Shown here piece by piece: positions 38,799-50,811 of a stretch of DNA of 64,000 nt (positions are counted from its first letter, which is position 1; every line of letters starts with the position of its first letter). The notes beneath the pieces are model-generated. The model was not told the DNA's origin. It saw only the letters and a program-made list of their open reading frames with translations, and did not search any database. The stretch is from Zygnema cylindricum (taxonomy: Eukaryota > Streptophyta > Zygnematophyceae > Zygnematales > Zygnemataceae). A program made the translations under genes and the position numbers. Location of the stretch: NCBI GenBank assembly GCA_037447655.1, contig JBBHKE010003430.1, positions 64,001 to 128,000 on the forward strand. The letters run 5' to 3'.

Positions 38799-39968
38799 TG
38801 GCCCTCAGAGTATGCAAATCCAAAAGAAGCTAATCTAGATAGTGCCGACTCCAAGTTGATATATACCCAAGTGAGTGACCCCTTGACAGTCAGAACCCCA
38901 ATATAGATTCACCCCTGTGAAATACCACTTTGTGTGTGCTCAGTTCCACCACAGAATGCAAAGTTAGAATATGAGATTTGGACACATTCACCCACTTTGA
39001 CTTTCCTTTATAAATACCGCCACCTTGGCAGACAAAAATTCTTACCGACTACACCCTTGTGTAGCGTGGACTCCGCCGAGTTTGCAGCAAAAAGAATCAT
39101 TGAAAATGGTCAAGTAAATTGATAGTTATGGCTGCCCAAAATTAGCCATTTATACAAGGTGCTCTCTCAGAGAGCCGACTACCTACCAAAAATTTTCTAA
39201 GTCTTATCTCTCCTCTAAGACTTTATCTACTAACGTACGACACCAATCAAAATATTGTGTCGTACAGAAAAGTACAGGTGGCGGTGTACTTTCTATACGG
39301 CCATCGTACGACATGGCCAAAATGTCGACACGTGTCATAGCCGGATTTGTTCCCACAATCTCCGGAGTCGCCGCAATCCAACATTGTCGCGCCACATGTC
39401 ACATGACGTGGCGATGACTGAGAAACGCCAAAAGTACATATTCCGTGATCGCGGCGCGTATCGTGGCCGTCCGATCAAACCGGATACAATTATAGCCGTT
39501 GAAATATACACGCAATATTTGTTTCGGGTTTGAAACAAATGCGCGGTATCCGTTTCATAAAATACATGAAATCATACTCCGTACTATAAAAAACTGTATC
39601 TATGCATTACGTATCTATTTTCCGTTAGACGAACTAGTCTACGTGTAAAAATATAAATATCTGTCAAACCTACCATACTCCAGCCCTAGATTTAGACTTA
39701 TTAGTTAAAGCTAACGGCTAGGTTGACGGACGGCAGTTACCCGGATCAAATCCTGGGTCCGTCAAACCTTTTAGATAACTCTATCAATATTTGCCTTCTT
39801 GTCCTCTTTGGACAGCCTAGGCAGCCATGGATCCAACTCCTCTTCAAGTCTTCAGTGACTGCGACAAGTGTGGGGACTTGAGTGAAGAGTTAGAGGCAGG
39901 ATGTCACTGTCCCCTTTTTGCCTTTTATTTTACAATCTCTAGTCCTAGAAAATACTTAAATTTCAACA
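38779..39968 (-). repeat. Copia-F 5' LTR
   Basis: 1,190 bp; partner at 32282-33196 is truncated. Both contain a hairpin with TGACGGAC...GTCCGTCA arms around GGATCAAATCC (39722-39767; diverged at 32956-33000) that resembles a tRNA T-arm. Confidence 0.85.
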
Positions 39969-40435
39969 CTAACCTCTTGTGCCAAAGCATCATATCACTT
40001 CCACACGAGTAGAGATCACTTTTTTTATTGCAAAATACAATTGTGAACATTCTTTAACTACCCTTTTTAGCTATGAAATAAACCTCATTATCAACGCTTC
40101 AAACCTTTTAGATAAAATATTTGCCTTCCTGTCCTATTGGGACAGCCTAGGCAGCCATGGATCCAACTCCTCTTTAAGTCTTCAGTGACTGCGACAAGTG
40201 TGGGGACTTGAGTGAAGAGTTAGAGGCAGGATGTCACTGTCCCCTTTTTGCTTTTTATTTTACAATCTCTACACCTAGAAAATATTTAAATTTTAACAAT
40301 AACCTCTTGTGCCAAAGCATCATATCACTTCCACACGAGCAGAGAACACTTTTTTCATTGCAAAGTACAATTTTGAACATTCATTGACTAACATTTTCAG
40401 CTATGAAATAAACCTCATTATCAACGCTAGCTGCA
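39762..40435. repeat. 337-bp tandem duplication across an LTR/target border
   Basis: TCAAACCTTTTAGATAA occurs at 39762 and 40099. Each copy holds about 200 bp of LTR end (to 39968 and 40298) followed by Copia-1 sequence (TAACCTCTTGTGCCAAAGCA...). The copies differ at scattered bases. Confidence 0.85.
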
Positions 40436-40689
40436 AAGATTCCTTTCTTAGTTCCGGTTTCATACTCATTTTCATTTAGAACAGCTTTAGAGACTAGATT
40501 CTTCCTATGCTGTGGAATGTAAAAAACATCTGAGAGTATTACAGTTGAAGCCTTTCCATCAACTAGAACTTTTAATTCAACCGATCCAACAAGGTTTGTG
40601 GTTTATACTCTACCATCTCTATACTCTATCTCAACAATTGGAATATTTCTTAATTTGGTAAACCACCTCTTATCCTTACAAGTATGTAT

Positions 40690-41897
40690 TCAGGCCCCTG
40701 AGTCTATGATCCACCCATCTTCAGATGGATCCCTCTTACCTTCGACGTCACACTTTTGTTTTTGTAGAATGTTTGCATGCTTCTCAGTGGTTTTTGGTTT
40801 AAGAAGAAGCTCCTCAAGCTCCTCTTCCGGTTCGGTTAGGTCATCATCTTTCTCGTCATGAACTTGAGTCACAAAAGCTTTTTTCTTTCCTCCATCTTTC
40901 GAGGAACCTTGTCCATCTTTCAGTCGGAGATCCGCAAGCTTGACACAATCTGCCGTATAATGTCCCGGTTTCTTGCAGAAGTGACATAATCCACCTCGAG
41001 GAGTTCCTCTCCCTTGTCGATCAAATCTGCCACCTCCTTGTCTTTTTCCTCCAAATTTTCGATAGGGATCCTTTCCCTTTTCCTCATCACGCTTCCGCCA
41101 ATCAGATCTTGCAGCCAATGCTTGAACACTCGGACTTCCTCTCCTAAGTTCTATTGTACTCTCTTTCACTAAAATCATCCCCACTGTATCATCCCAATTC
41201 CAATTGGTATCCCCTAGATCCTGCAACCGATTAATGATATTCTCATACTCTTCATATAGTTTCATTATCAGTGTATTTACTCTTTGTCTCTCAGACCATG
41301 AGTAACCTGCGCTCTCTAGTTCTCCAAATAATGCTCCTAAGTCATTGCAATAAACATTCATACTTCCTCCTTTGTAAGTATAAGCTAAAATCTTATTTTC
41401 TACCAACTGTTGCTGTTGCAATGACCCATTCTTATATTTTTTTACAAGAGATACCCAAATCTGAGAGGAGATCTAACATGCATAAGAGGAATAGCAATAC
41501 CCTTCACTACACTTTTGAGAATTAAGAGCTTAGCCACCTTGTCCTTATAGTTCCAATTTTCATATTTTGACCGTTCGGTCTGACACCCTGTCACCATTGC
41601 TGGTGGTGCTGCTGACGGTATTGTCCATGACAATGGAGTCCCTTGAGAAGAAACTCCTCCTTTTTCTCCTTCCATGACTATCTCCTCCCCTTCCTCGTCA
41701 TTGTTTTGATGGTGGCTGTGGTGGTGGAGGTGCCAAAAAAACGTGTTCTTCCAAACCCAGGTGGAGGTGGACATCGAATTTGCCCGGACACTATGCCCTA
41801 TAGGTGCTTCTCAAAAAATTCTCCCTCCATCATCATTTCCCAATAAATAAATTCATATCCATTAAATATGGGCACCCTAGAGGGTGGGCTCATAACC
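40690..41897 (-). pseudogene. Copia-1 gag/protease start
   Basis: The frame PPSRVPIFNGYEFIYW begins inside the primer-binding site, whose ATG (complement of the CAU anticodon) is the first in-frame Met. A stop and frame changes occur near 41805 and 41440. The main ORF 41421-40690 encodes the C-terminal half of gag, the zinc knuckle at about 40985, an acidic linker, and protease WIIDSGA. Confidence 0.75.
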
Positions 41898-42789
41898 TGA
41901 AATTTTGTTGTTTTTATTAACCCACAAAATTTGCAGCCTATGTAAAGCCTCTATGATAATATTTGCCCCTTTCACTTTCTCACTCAATAAGTGCCGCCCA
42001 GGCACACAAATATTCTGACCACCCTCAACCCTGTGAGAAAAAGACTCCCTTGAGTTAAACGTAAAAAGAATCACTAAATTTGCTCCCCTGAGCAGTAAGT
42101 TATGGTTGGCCAAAGATGGCCTACAAAAGGTCATCTAGAGACGAAGCCTCAAACACGCTAAGTCCATTAACTCGTACTCACAACTATCTACTACTCTACC
42201 CTAGGCCAATCAAAAAAGTGTATAGTACAAGAAGGTACGGTGGCCGATTGTACTTCTTGTACGACCTTTGTACAACATGGCCTTCTAGTTGAAACTTCTC
42301 AACTTAGGAGCCATCGTTCCTCATACCATCCTTTCCGGCGTCCAATGACGTGGCGCCACGTGGCACAGCGCGCCGCTATGTCCGAAAGCCGCCAAATATT
42401 CATTCGGGTTTGGCGAGGGCGACAACCTCCGTTCGATAATGTATTTTACACGATTAGATTTGCGTCCGCGAGCGTCTTTTGATTATAGATGACATTTCAT
42501 CAATTTTGGTATGTTTAAGTGAAAGTGACGTTTTGCGTAACACTTTAAATAATTACCAAACCACATACGTGTATGGTTTCATTAACACCTAAATGGTTAA
42601 GGCGTATGTCTATATAGTACTCTGCAGACCAAAGAATTCCGTTTAAGGCAATATTTTGGTAATCTATCAATCTGTTTGCTTGTCTGCCTGTTTCTTTCTG
42701 ACTATGGCGGCAACCATGGTGACTCTCTCTCTCTCTCTTCACTCTAGAGTCTAAATTAAGAAGTGAATTATAATTACTTCTTTTCAACA
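41898..42789 (-). repeat. Copia-1 5' LTR
   Basis: 892 bp, partner of 25441-26331. Its outer edge (TCTTTTCAACA on +) abuts GATTA and the gypsy RNase H region. Confidence 0.9.
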
Positions 42790-44103
42790 GATTATGCTCC
42801 TATTATCGCCGATTGTTTGATGGTTTCACAAAAAATGTTGCTCCTCTCACGGATCTACTCAAAAATGATATGCCCTAAAAATGGAAAACGGCGTAAGGGG
42901 CAGCATTTTACACGCTAAAGGAGCGGTTCGTTACCGCCCCAGAGTTACCTTGGATGATAATTACAGACGTCAGGGATACGGCTATTGGAGTGATTCTTAT
43001 GCAAGATCATAGGAAAGGCCTACAACACATTGCCTATGACAGTCGGAAGTTAAAGGCAGCAAAACTCAATTGGGCAAAGCATGGGAAAGAGAACATTGCT
43101 ATTATAAATGCTCTTAAAGTCTGGAAGTATTACGTTCAAGGTAAGCGGATCGTTGTAATCACAGATCACCACGCGTTACAGTATCTCCAAACGCAACCTA
43201 AATTATCAAAGAAACAAGTCAGGTGGATGACCTTTCTTAAGACCTTCGGACCTAAGTTAATTATCAAATACAAACTATGTAAGACAAACCCGGCGGATGC
43301 CTTGTCTAGAAGACCTGGTGTCGCTGCGCCAGTGACGAAGCAAGTATTGCAACAATCGCATGAGCAAAGCGGGTATGCTCGAAGAAAAGACACCGCAACA
43401 TTGGATAAAGCACAAAAGTAAAAAGTCAGCGCAGTGACAAGCACATTGCAAGTGGACGAGCAGTGGCAGAATACGATTAAGGCCGCATACGACAACGATG
43501 ATACGATCAAGGAATTGGTCAAACGGAAAATCTTGATTCAAACCGCCAACGACATGTGGCGGTACAAACCGAGTCAGACAACCCGACTTTATGTTTCGAC
43601 AAACCCTGAGTTACGTCACACAATACTTAAATTGAGTCATGACGAGCCGCTCAGTGGTCATTTCGGGCAAGATAAAACAACTGCACGTGTCGCTGAGGTG
43701 TAGTATTGGCCGAACATGACTCGAGACATTGCGGAACATGTCAAAATGTGTGACTCGTGTAACTTGAACAAATCAGAGGCGGGTAGTCAAGGACTTTTCC
43801 AACCTCTTCCAATACCGTCAGTGCCCTGGGAAGCGATTTCAATGGACTTTATTGTAGCATTTCCAACGACTCTAGAAATATATGACTTTATATTCGTTGT
43901 CGTGGATTACCTTACAAAAATGACCCATTTCCTACCTACGACAACGACAGCTACAGCTCGGGATGTGGCAAATCTATTCTTTCGAGAGATTTTCCAGCAT
44001 CATGGGCTTCCGAAAAAGATTGTAAGTGATCGTGATAGAAAATTTGTCATTCACTTTTGGAGGAATCTGTTTAAGTTGTGTGGAACGCAGCTTGCCATGT
44101 CCA
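42790..44103 (+). mobile_element. Ty3/gypsy chromovirus, RT end to integrase core
   Basis: Starts GATTA, then the YYRR-type end of RT (with stops), RNase H at 42954-43330 (WAKHGKENIAIINALKVWKY, TDHHALQYL, NPADALSRRPG), a zinc-binding integrase start near 43640 (HDEPLSGHFGQDKT) and integrase core (WEAISMDFIVAFP, VVDYLTKMTHFLP, SDRDRKFV). The frame is broken by a stop at 43701. It is cut at 44103 by Copia-D, with GTCCA on both sides. Confidence 0.9.
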
Positions 44104-44421
44104 TGAAACTCTGAGACCTCAATAAGTCCTCAGAGTGGACAGCTTCCAAGAAGCCTCTAGGATAATCCTGACCCCTTTGTGTTTCAGCAAGAATAACTGC
44201 CACCCTGGCAGACAAACACTCTGATTACCTATAGAAAATTTGTCATTCACTTTTGGAGGAATCTGTTTGAGTTGTGTGGAACGCAGCTTGCCATGTCCAT
44301 GAAACTCTGAGACCTCTATAAGTCCTCAGAGTGGACAGCTTCCAAGAAGCCTCTAGGATAATCCTAACCCCTTTGTGTTTCAGCAAGAATAACTGCCACC
44401 CTGGCAGACAAACACTCTGAT
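44035..44421. repeat. 196-bp tandem duplication across an LTR/target border
   Basis: ATAGAAAATTTGTCATTCAC occurs at 44035 and 44231. Each copy contains 69 bp of gypsy integrase plus about 122 bp of the Copia-D LTR end (TGAAACTCTGAGACC...). A further 57-bp duplication (ATCTACTGATGTACGGAAC) lies inside the LTR near 44595-44700. Confidence 0.9.
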
Positions 44422-47400
44422 TAACTGCACCTCTGTGAAGGCAAGACTCCCCTGAGTCGATTGCAAAAAGGATCTCTGAATTTGCTCCCCTGAGCAGTAA
44501 GTTATGGAGGGTCCAATTTGACCTTTTGTACAGAAGCTCTTTAGGAGAGAGGGTCCTATCTCCTAATTTTTCTAAGTCCTATCTCTCTCACAGACTCTAT
44601 CTACTGATGTACGGAACCAATCAGAATACATTTTCGTACGCAAAAGTACATATCTACTGATGTACGGAACTAATCAGAATACAGTTTCGTACGCAAAAGT
44701 ACAGCTGCCGGTGTACTTTATGTACGGATATTGTACGACATGGCCTAAATGTTGACACATGTCATATCCGGATTCGGTGCCATAATCTTCGGAGATTCCA
44801 CGATCCAATGTAATTACGCCACGCGTTATCCAATGTGGCGATAGCCACAAACCATATAAATCTTCTTCCGCGATCTCGCGCTAATTCCGGTCGTCCGATT
44901 AGAATCGAATTTAATCGTAGCCGTAATAAATTTATGCGCGGTATTCGTTTCACTTAAGAAATAAATGCGCGGTATTGATTTCTTGCTCATACCGTATTCC
45001 GTACTTATACATTACCGGATCTATGTATACCGTAAACAATTACAGTCAAATGACTTATCCTACGTTTATATGTTTAAATAAACATCAAACTATATACTAC
45101 GTAATGTTATTCTTAGAGTTAACGACTAACGCTACCAGCTACTTCATGTCTAACGGCCGGTAGGTACAAGGATCAATTCCTGTCGCCGACACATTCCTTT
45201 TAAATAAATAAACCCTAACTAATATAAATTTCCCGTAAACCTCTGGATAGCCTAGGTAGCCATGGCTCTAGCTCCCTCTCCAATTTCTCAGTGACTGCGA
45301 CAAGTTTGAGAGTTTGGAGAGAGAAGTTAGAGGTAGACTGCCTCGGCTTCTTTCTATATTTCTATTTAGACCTAGAAAATACTAAAAATGTACTATTAAT
45401 TTCTACACTCCCCTTATTTTCTAGTCAATCTTTAATTTTAGACCGCACTTCTCCTTGCAGAAATATTAGCTTAAGGGAAGGCACAGGTTTGGTCATCATA
45501 TCTGCTACCATCTAACTATCTGGTCTGTACTCTAAACTGATTATTTTGTTTTCTACTTTCTCTCTAACAAAGCTGAGTCTAATATCCATATGTTTGGCTT
45601 TAAAATGATGTTTAGGATTGGCTGAAATAGCGATTGCTACCTGATTATCACAAAAAAAATTATGCACACCACTTTTAAGGTGACCAAGCTCACCAAGCAA
45701 AGACTTGACCCACATCAATTCTTTTACAGCAGAGCAAGAGGCCATATACTCAACCTCCATGGTGGACTGAGCAATAACATTTTGCTATTTGCTACTGCAA
45801 CAGCAAGCCCCATCACCCACATATAATACATATCCAGAAGTGCATCTCCTCATCGGAGCATCACCATAACTGGCATAACTCCAAGTAGTGATGTCAGTAT
45901 TCTCCCCACCCAAATGCAACCATAGATCCCTAGTTCCTATCAAATATCTAAGGACTCTCTTAGCTGCCTCCCAATCCTTCTTAGTGGGAGCATATAGACT
46001 TCTACTCAGCACTCATACAGCTGCAGCTAAATCCGGTCGGGTACAATTCATAAAATAGATTAGACTTCCCACTACTTACCTGTAAGGAATAGTCTGCATG
46101 AACTTCTGTTCTTCAGGAGATAATTCCTCGTCTAAGACTATGACTCTTTCTTCCTCACTCCCCTCACTTCCCTTGTTCAACTCCATTAGAGTTGTACAAC
46201 TATTAGCTTTATCCATTTGAAATTTTTCAATCATGTTCCTTATTGCTTCATTTTTAGTTAGTCTTATAATTTTCCTTTTTCGGTCTCTCCCTACTTGAAT
46301 TCCCATAATATATTTTGCTTCTCCCATATCCTTCATTTCAAATCTCCTCTTAAGATCGGTTTTCAGTTTATTAATTTTTTCCATTGATTTACTTAAAACA
46401 AGCAAATCATCAACATAAATTGCAATAAATATTATACCTTCCTCATCTTCGAAAACAACGATTAAGTGATCTGAGCTGATCCGAATATATTCCTAACCGG
46501 TAAGAAACTCATCAAGCTTCTTATTCAATTGTCGAGGCGCCTGTTTTAAACCATAAAGAGATTTAATCAGCCGGCATACCTTACTCTCCTCTCCTTCCTC
46601 CACAAAACCTTCGGGTTGTCGCATGAAGATCTCCTCTTCCTATTCTCCATGCAAAAAGGTTGTCTTGATGTCCATCTGGTGCACTTCCATGTCTTCCGCT
46701 GCTGCTAAACTGAGATGTATGGGGACGGAGGGAAATCTGACCACCGGGGCAAAGGTTTTCTCGTAGTCAATTCCCTCCTTTTGTGTAAATCCCTTTGCCA
46801 CTAATCTGGCCATGTAGCGCTCGATTGTGTTATCTGGGTTCAGTTTTAATTTGAAAACCCAATTACAACCAATTAGTTTTCGGTTAGGTGGACAATCCAC
46901 CAGCTCCCAAGTATCGGCTGCCATTATTGAGGCTATCTCCTCATTGATGGTTTTCTTCCACCGGTTTCTTTCTGGACAAGTCATCGCCTCTCCATAAGTT
47001 TGAGGTTTATCTTGATGAGATAGTTTAGTTACCTTGTTATTAACATGTTTTTCGTACAGTCTTTTGCTACTTCTCCTCCCCCCTTCAAAATCTGAGGCCG
47101 GAATAGATGGTTCTCGTAGATTCTTTCAAACAAACTCGGCTTCTCCCCTATCCCTTAATTCCGAATCAATTTCCACCACGTCTTCTGCTTCTGGTAGAGT
47201 TGTCACTGGAGTTTCCACAGCCGAGTCTTTTTTGGTCTGATTTGTACCTAGAAGAATGTCATCTTCTCTAAAACGTGGATAGTTATGAAGCTCAAAGTCA
47301 TCGGAATTTTCTGACTCAAATCTGATTTTTACTGACTTCGTATATTTGAAGGGATCCACAGACTTTCGTTCATCCATAACTACTAAATGCTTTACTAAGA

Positions 47401-50400
47401 TTATATCTTCCCTTTTTAGATCATAAACTCTATATCCTTTAACATCCTCATCATATCCTAATAAGTATCCCGGTTTTCCTTAAGGATTTAGCTTCTAATT
47501 GGACCGATCAGTATCTAGACTGATACTTGACTGCCGAAAGCCTTTAAGTGAGATATGTTTGATTTCCAGCCTGTCCATCTCTCATATGGTGTTTGATCTT
47601 TTATAGTTGAAGTAAGAACTCTATTCTTGAGGTAATTAGCACAATTCATTGCTTCTGCCCAAAACCTTTTTCCTATCTTTTTATCTGACAACATACTTCT
47701 AGCACTATCACTTAGTGTTCTATTTAACCTTTCAGCAACCCCATTCTGTTCCGGATTTTCTGGAACTGTCTTTTGGTGTTGGACCCTATCTTCCCTCAAA
47801 AAATCCTCAAACTGGTTAGAAGTATACTCTCCACCATTGTCACTCCTTACTCTCTTGATTGTAGTTTCATGTAGTTTTTCGCTCCACGCTTTATATTGTC
47901 TAAAACAATCCTGAGCTTCTGACTTGTTTTTCAAAAAATACACCCGGGAATACCGAGACCAATCATCAGTTATAGTCATCATAAATCTCTTCCCCCCTGG
48001 TGAGGGCACTTTAGGCGGTCCCCAAATATCTGTGTGTACTAGATCTAGAATTTTTTCTCCCTTATAGGTGGCTGATTTCGGAAAGGGTAATCTGTTTGTT
48101 TTACCTTGAGCTTATCCCCTACAATCACTTATATCATCACTCTCACTGAACTGAATCCCTTCCACCACTCCAATCTTTTTCATCTCTCTTAACTTATCTA
48201 GATTCACATGCCCAAGCCTCTTATGCCACATCATAATATCATGAACACCAGCATGATAAAGTTTCTTTGTTTCATTACTTAAAATCAGCCTAAACATCCC
48301 ATGGCTACCTTTCTCAGCAATGAAATAGACATCCTCCTCAAAACTAGCAGTAAAGACTCCTTCCCTAGTGCTAGTGAAAAAACACTTATCATCTAATACA
48401 GATTTAGAGATAAGGTTTTTGTTCAGCTCCGGAATAAACAATACATCAAAGAATGTTAATATGGATGTCTTTCCTTCTATTAACACTTTCAGATCTACCG
48501 ATCCTACAAGAGTAGTGGTGACTATCCTCCCATCCCCGTACTCTATCTCTACGGTGGGAATCTTTCTTATCTTAGTGAATAGGTGCCTATCGTTACACAT
48601 GTGCATGGAGGCACGTGAATCTACAATCCAGCCTGCTTCACCTTTCAATCCACCGTAAGCACATTTTTGCCTTCGTGGAATTTCGACCTCATTTTTCGCC
48701 TCCAACTCCTCATCCAAAAGGAGCTCATCGTCCTCGTCCTCGGATTCCGCCTCAAGTACCTGTGTGAGAAGGGCCTTTTTTCTTTCCTCTCGAGGTACCA
48801 CCGGTTTGCCCCTCCTTTAATCGAAGCCCGGTTAGCTTAGTGCACTCGGACATATAGTGCCCCGGTTTCTTACAAAAATGACAAAAACCTTTAGGAGACC
48901 TTGGTTCGAACTCGTCGGCCTGTTTTTTCTGCTCCGTACCCCCATAGTTTCCGACCTGTTTTCGGGAATCCTTGTTCCTCTAATCAATCGTTGTTGCCAA
49001 GGCTTGGCCACTCTTTCCTCCCATTCGGATCTCAATTGTATTCTCTCGAACGATAATCATCCCTACCACTGAGTTCCATATCCACCTTGAGTCCGGCAAG
49101 TCCTGCACACGGTTGACTATGTTCTCGAACTCATCAGGTAACTTCATCAGTAAACAGTTAACCTTTTCTTTTTCACTAAATTCTTTTCCTGCACTCTCTA
49201 GCTCCATGAAGAGTGTAGCAAGCTCATTGCAAAAATCCAACATATTTCCCCTTTTGTATACCCTTAACTTTCTGATCAGCCAACAGTTGTTGCTGAATCG
49301 TACCACTTCGGTACATCTCTATAAGAGCCATCCAAAGATCGGATGCCCTTTCTACCTGCAAATGAGGACATGCAAGTCCTTGAGTGAGATGGCGTAGGAT
49401 GAAGTGTTTTGCCGCCATATTGTTGAAGTACCAGGTTTCACTATCATTCTCCTCGTTCCTCGGAATAGGTGACATGAATGACGAACCAGTTGCTATTGGT
49501 GTGGTCGTCTCCTTATCCTTTCCTTTGTCCACCACCTCTCCTTCTTTTGTTTCCTCCGTTGAAGGTGGATCCTCTTTCCTAATGAATCTGCTTCCTCCAA
49601 ACCCTGGAAGAATTCCAAGACTTGATGGACGCCCCAACCGTCCACTCACTATCCCCCAAAACCTTTTTTCGCATAAAGCTCCTATCATCATACTTTCCCA
49701 GTATATGAATCTAGTTCCATTAAAGATTGGTACCCTAGAGGGTGGGCCTATAACCTGAAACTCTGAGACCTCCATAAGTCCTCAGAGTGCACAGCTTCCA
49801 AGAAGCCTCTAGGATAATCCTGACCCCTTTGTGTTTCAACAAGAATAACTGCCACCTTTGCAGACGAACACTCTGACCACCTGCACCCCAATAAAGGCAA
49901 GACTCCCTTGAGTCGATTGCAAAAAGGATCTCTGAATTTGCTCCCCTGAGCATTAAGTTATGGAGGGTCAAAGTTGACCTTTTGTACAAAAGCTCTCTAG
50001 GAGAGAGGGTCCTATCTCCTAATTTTTCTAAGTCATATCTCTCTCACTGACTCTATCTACTGATGTACGGAACCAATCAGAATACAGTTCCGTACGCAAA
50101 AGTACAGCTGCCGGTGTACTTTATGTACGGACATTGTACGACATGGCCTAAATGTCGACACATGTCATATCCGAATTCGGTGACATAATCTTCTGAGATT
50201 CCACGATCCAATGTAATTACTCCACGCGTCATCCGATGTGGCGATGGCCACAAACCGCTGAAATCTTCTTCCGCGATCTCGGCGCTAATTTCGGCCGTCC
50301 GATTAGAATCGAATTTAATCGTAGCCATAATAAATTTATGCGCGGTATTCGTTTCACTTAAGAAATAAATGCGCGGTATTGATTTCTTGCTCGTTATGTA

Positions 50401-50811
50401 TTCTGTACTTATACATTATCGGATCTATGTCTACCGTAAATAATTATAGTTAAATGATTTATCCTACGTTTACATGTTTAAATAAATATCAAACTATATA
50501 CTATATAATGTTATTCCTAGAGTTAACGTCTAAGGCTACCGGCTACTTCCTGTCTGTCGGCTGGTAGGTTCAAGGATCAATTCCTATCCTCGACACATTC
50601 CTTTTCAATAAATAAACCCTAACTAATATAAATTTACTGTAAACCTCTGGATAGCCTAGGTAGCCATGGCTCTAGCTCGCTCTCCAATTTCTCAGTGACT
50701 GCGACAAGTTTGAGAGTTTGGAGAGAGAAGTTAGAGTTAGACTACCTCAGCTTCTTTCTATATTTCTATTTAGACCTAGAAAATACTAAAAATGTACCAT
50801 TAATTTCTACA
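44104..50811 (-). mobile_element. Copia-D, complete but inactive copia element
   Basis: Minus strand. 5' LTR 49756-50811, 3' LTR 44300-45407 (with a duplicated end to 44104). Target duplication GTCCA at 44099-44103 and 50812-50816. Primer site GGTTATAGGCCCACC, purine tract AATAAGGGGAG. All copia domains are present in the order gag, protease, integrase, RT, RNase H, but with several stops and frameshifts. It lies inside the gypsy integrase gene. Confidence 0.95.
45512..49775 (-). pseudogene. Copia-D gag-pol
   Basis: Gag starts at 49775, 20 bases inside the LTR, as MEVSEFQVIGPPSRVPIFNG. A frameshift near 49260 is followed by gag to 48980 and a CCHC knuckle near 48870. The protease carries VDSRAS instead of DSGAS (active-site Gly to Arg). 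HKRLGHVNL lies near 48215. Integrase 48009-47515 has TDDWSRYSRVYF, SDNGGEYTS and NPEQNGVAERLNRTL, i.e. the DDE residues. RT 46984-46090 has KTTFLHGE and YVDDLLVLSK, with a stop at 46640. RNase H 46012-45512 ends with FDFK-type motifs (HMDIRLSFVREK). Confidence 0.88.

Larger units (their letters stand above)
32282..39968 (-). mobile_element. Copia-F, internally deleted copia carrying element E
   Basis: Minus strand. 5' LTR 38779-39968 (1,190 bp, TGTTGAAATT...GAGTTTCA), then gag from 38798 with a CCHC knuckle (CFFCREPGHYMEEC at 37700-37660), then directly the end of RT (GENKYLLGIKTETDSGK, 37305) and RNase H. Protease, integrase and most of RT are deleted. RNase H is split by E (33570-37094). 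A purine tract (TAATGGGAG) abuts the 3' LTR 32282-33196, which has lost about 275 bp at its end. No target duplication was found, consistent with the truncated end. Confidence 0.85.
40299..42789 (-). mobile_element. Copia-1, 5' part (5' LTR, gag, protease)
   Basis: Minus strand. 5' LTR 41898-42789, next to GATTA (42790-42794). Primer-binding site GGTTATGAGCCCACC follows at 41897. Gag lies at 41890-40700 with frame breaks near 41440 and a CCHC knuckle (CHFCKKPGHYTADC). The protease keeps the DSGA active-site motif but has a stop directly after it at 40690. GAG-pre-integrase starts and is cut at 40299 by the Copia-F junction. Confidence 0.88.
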
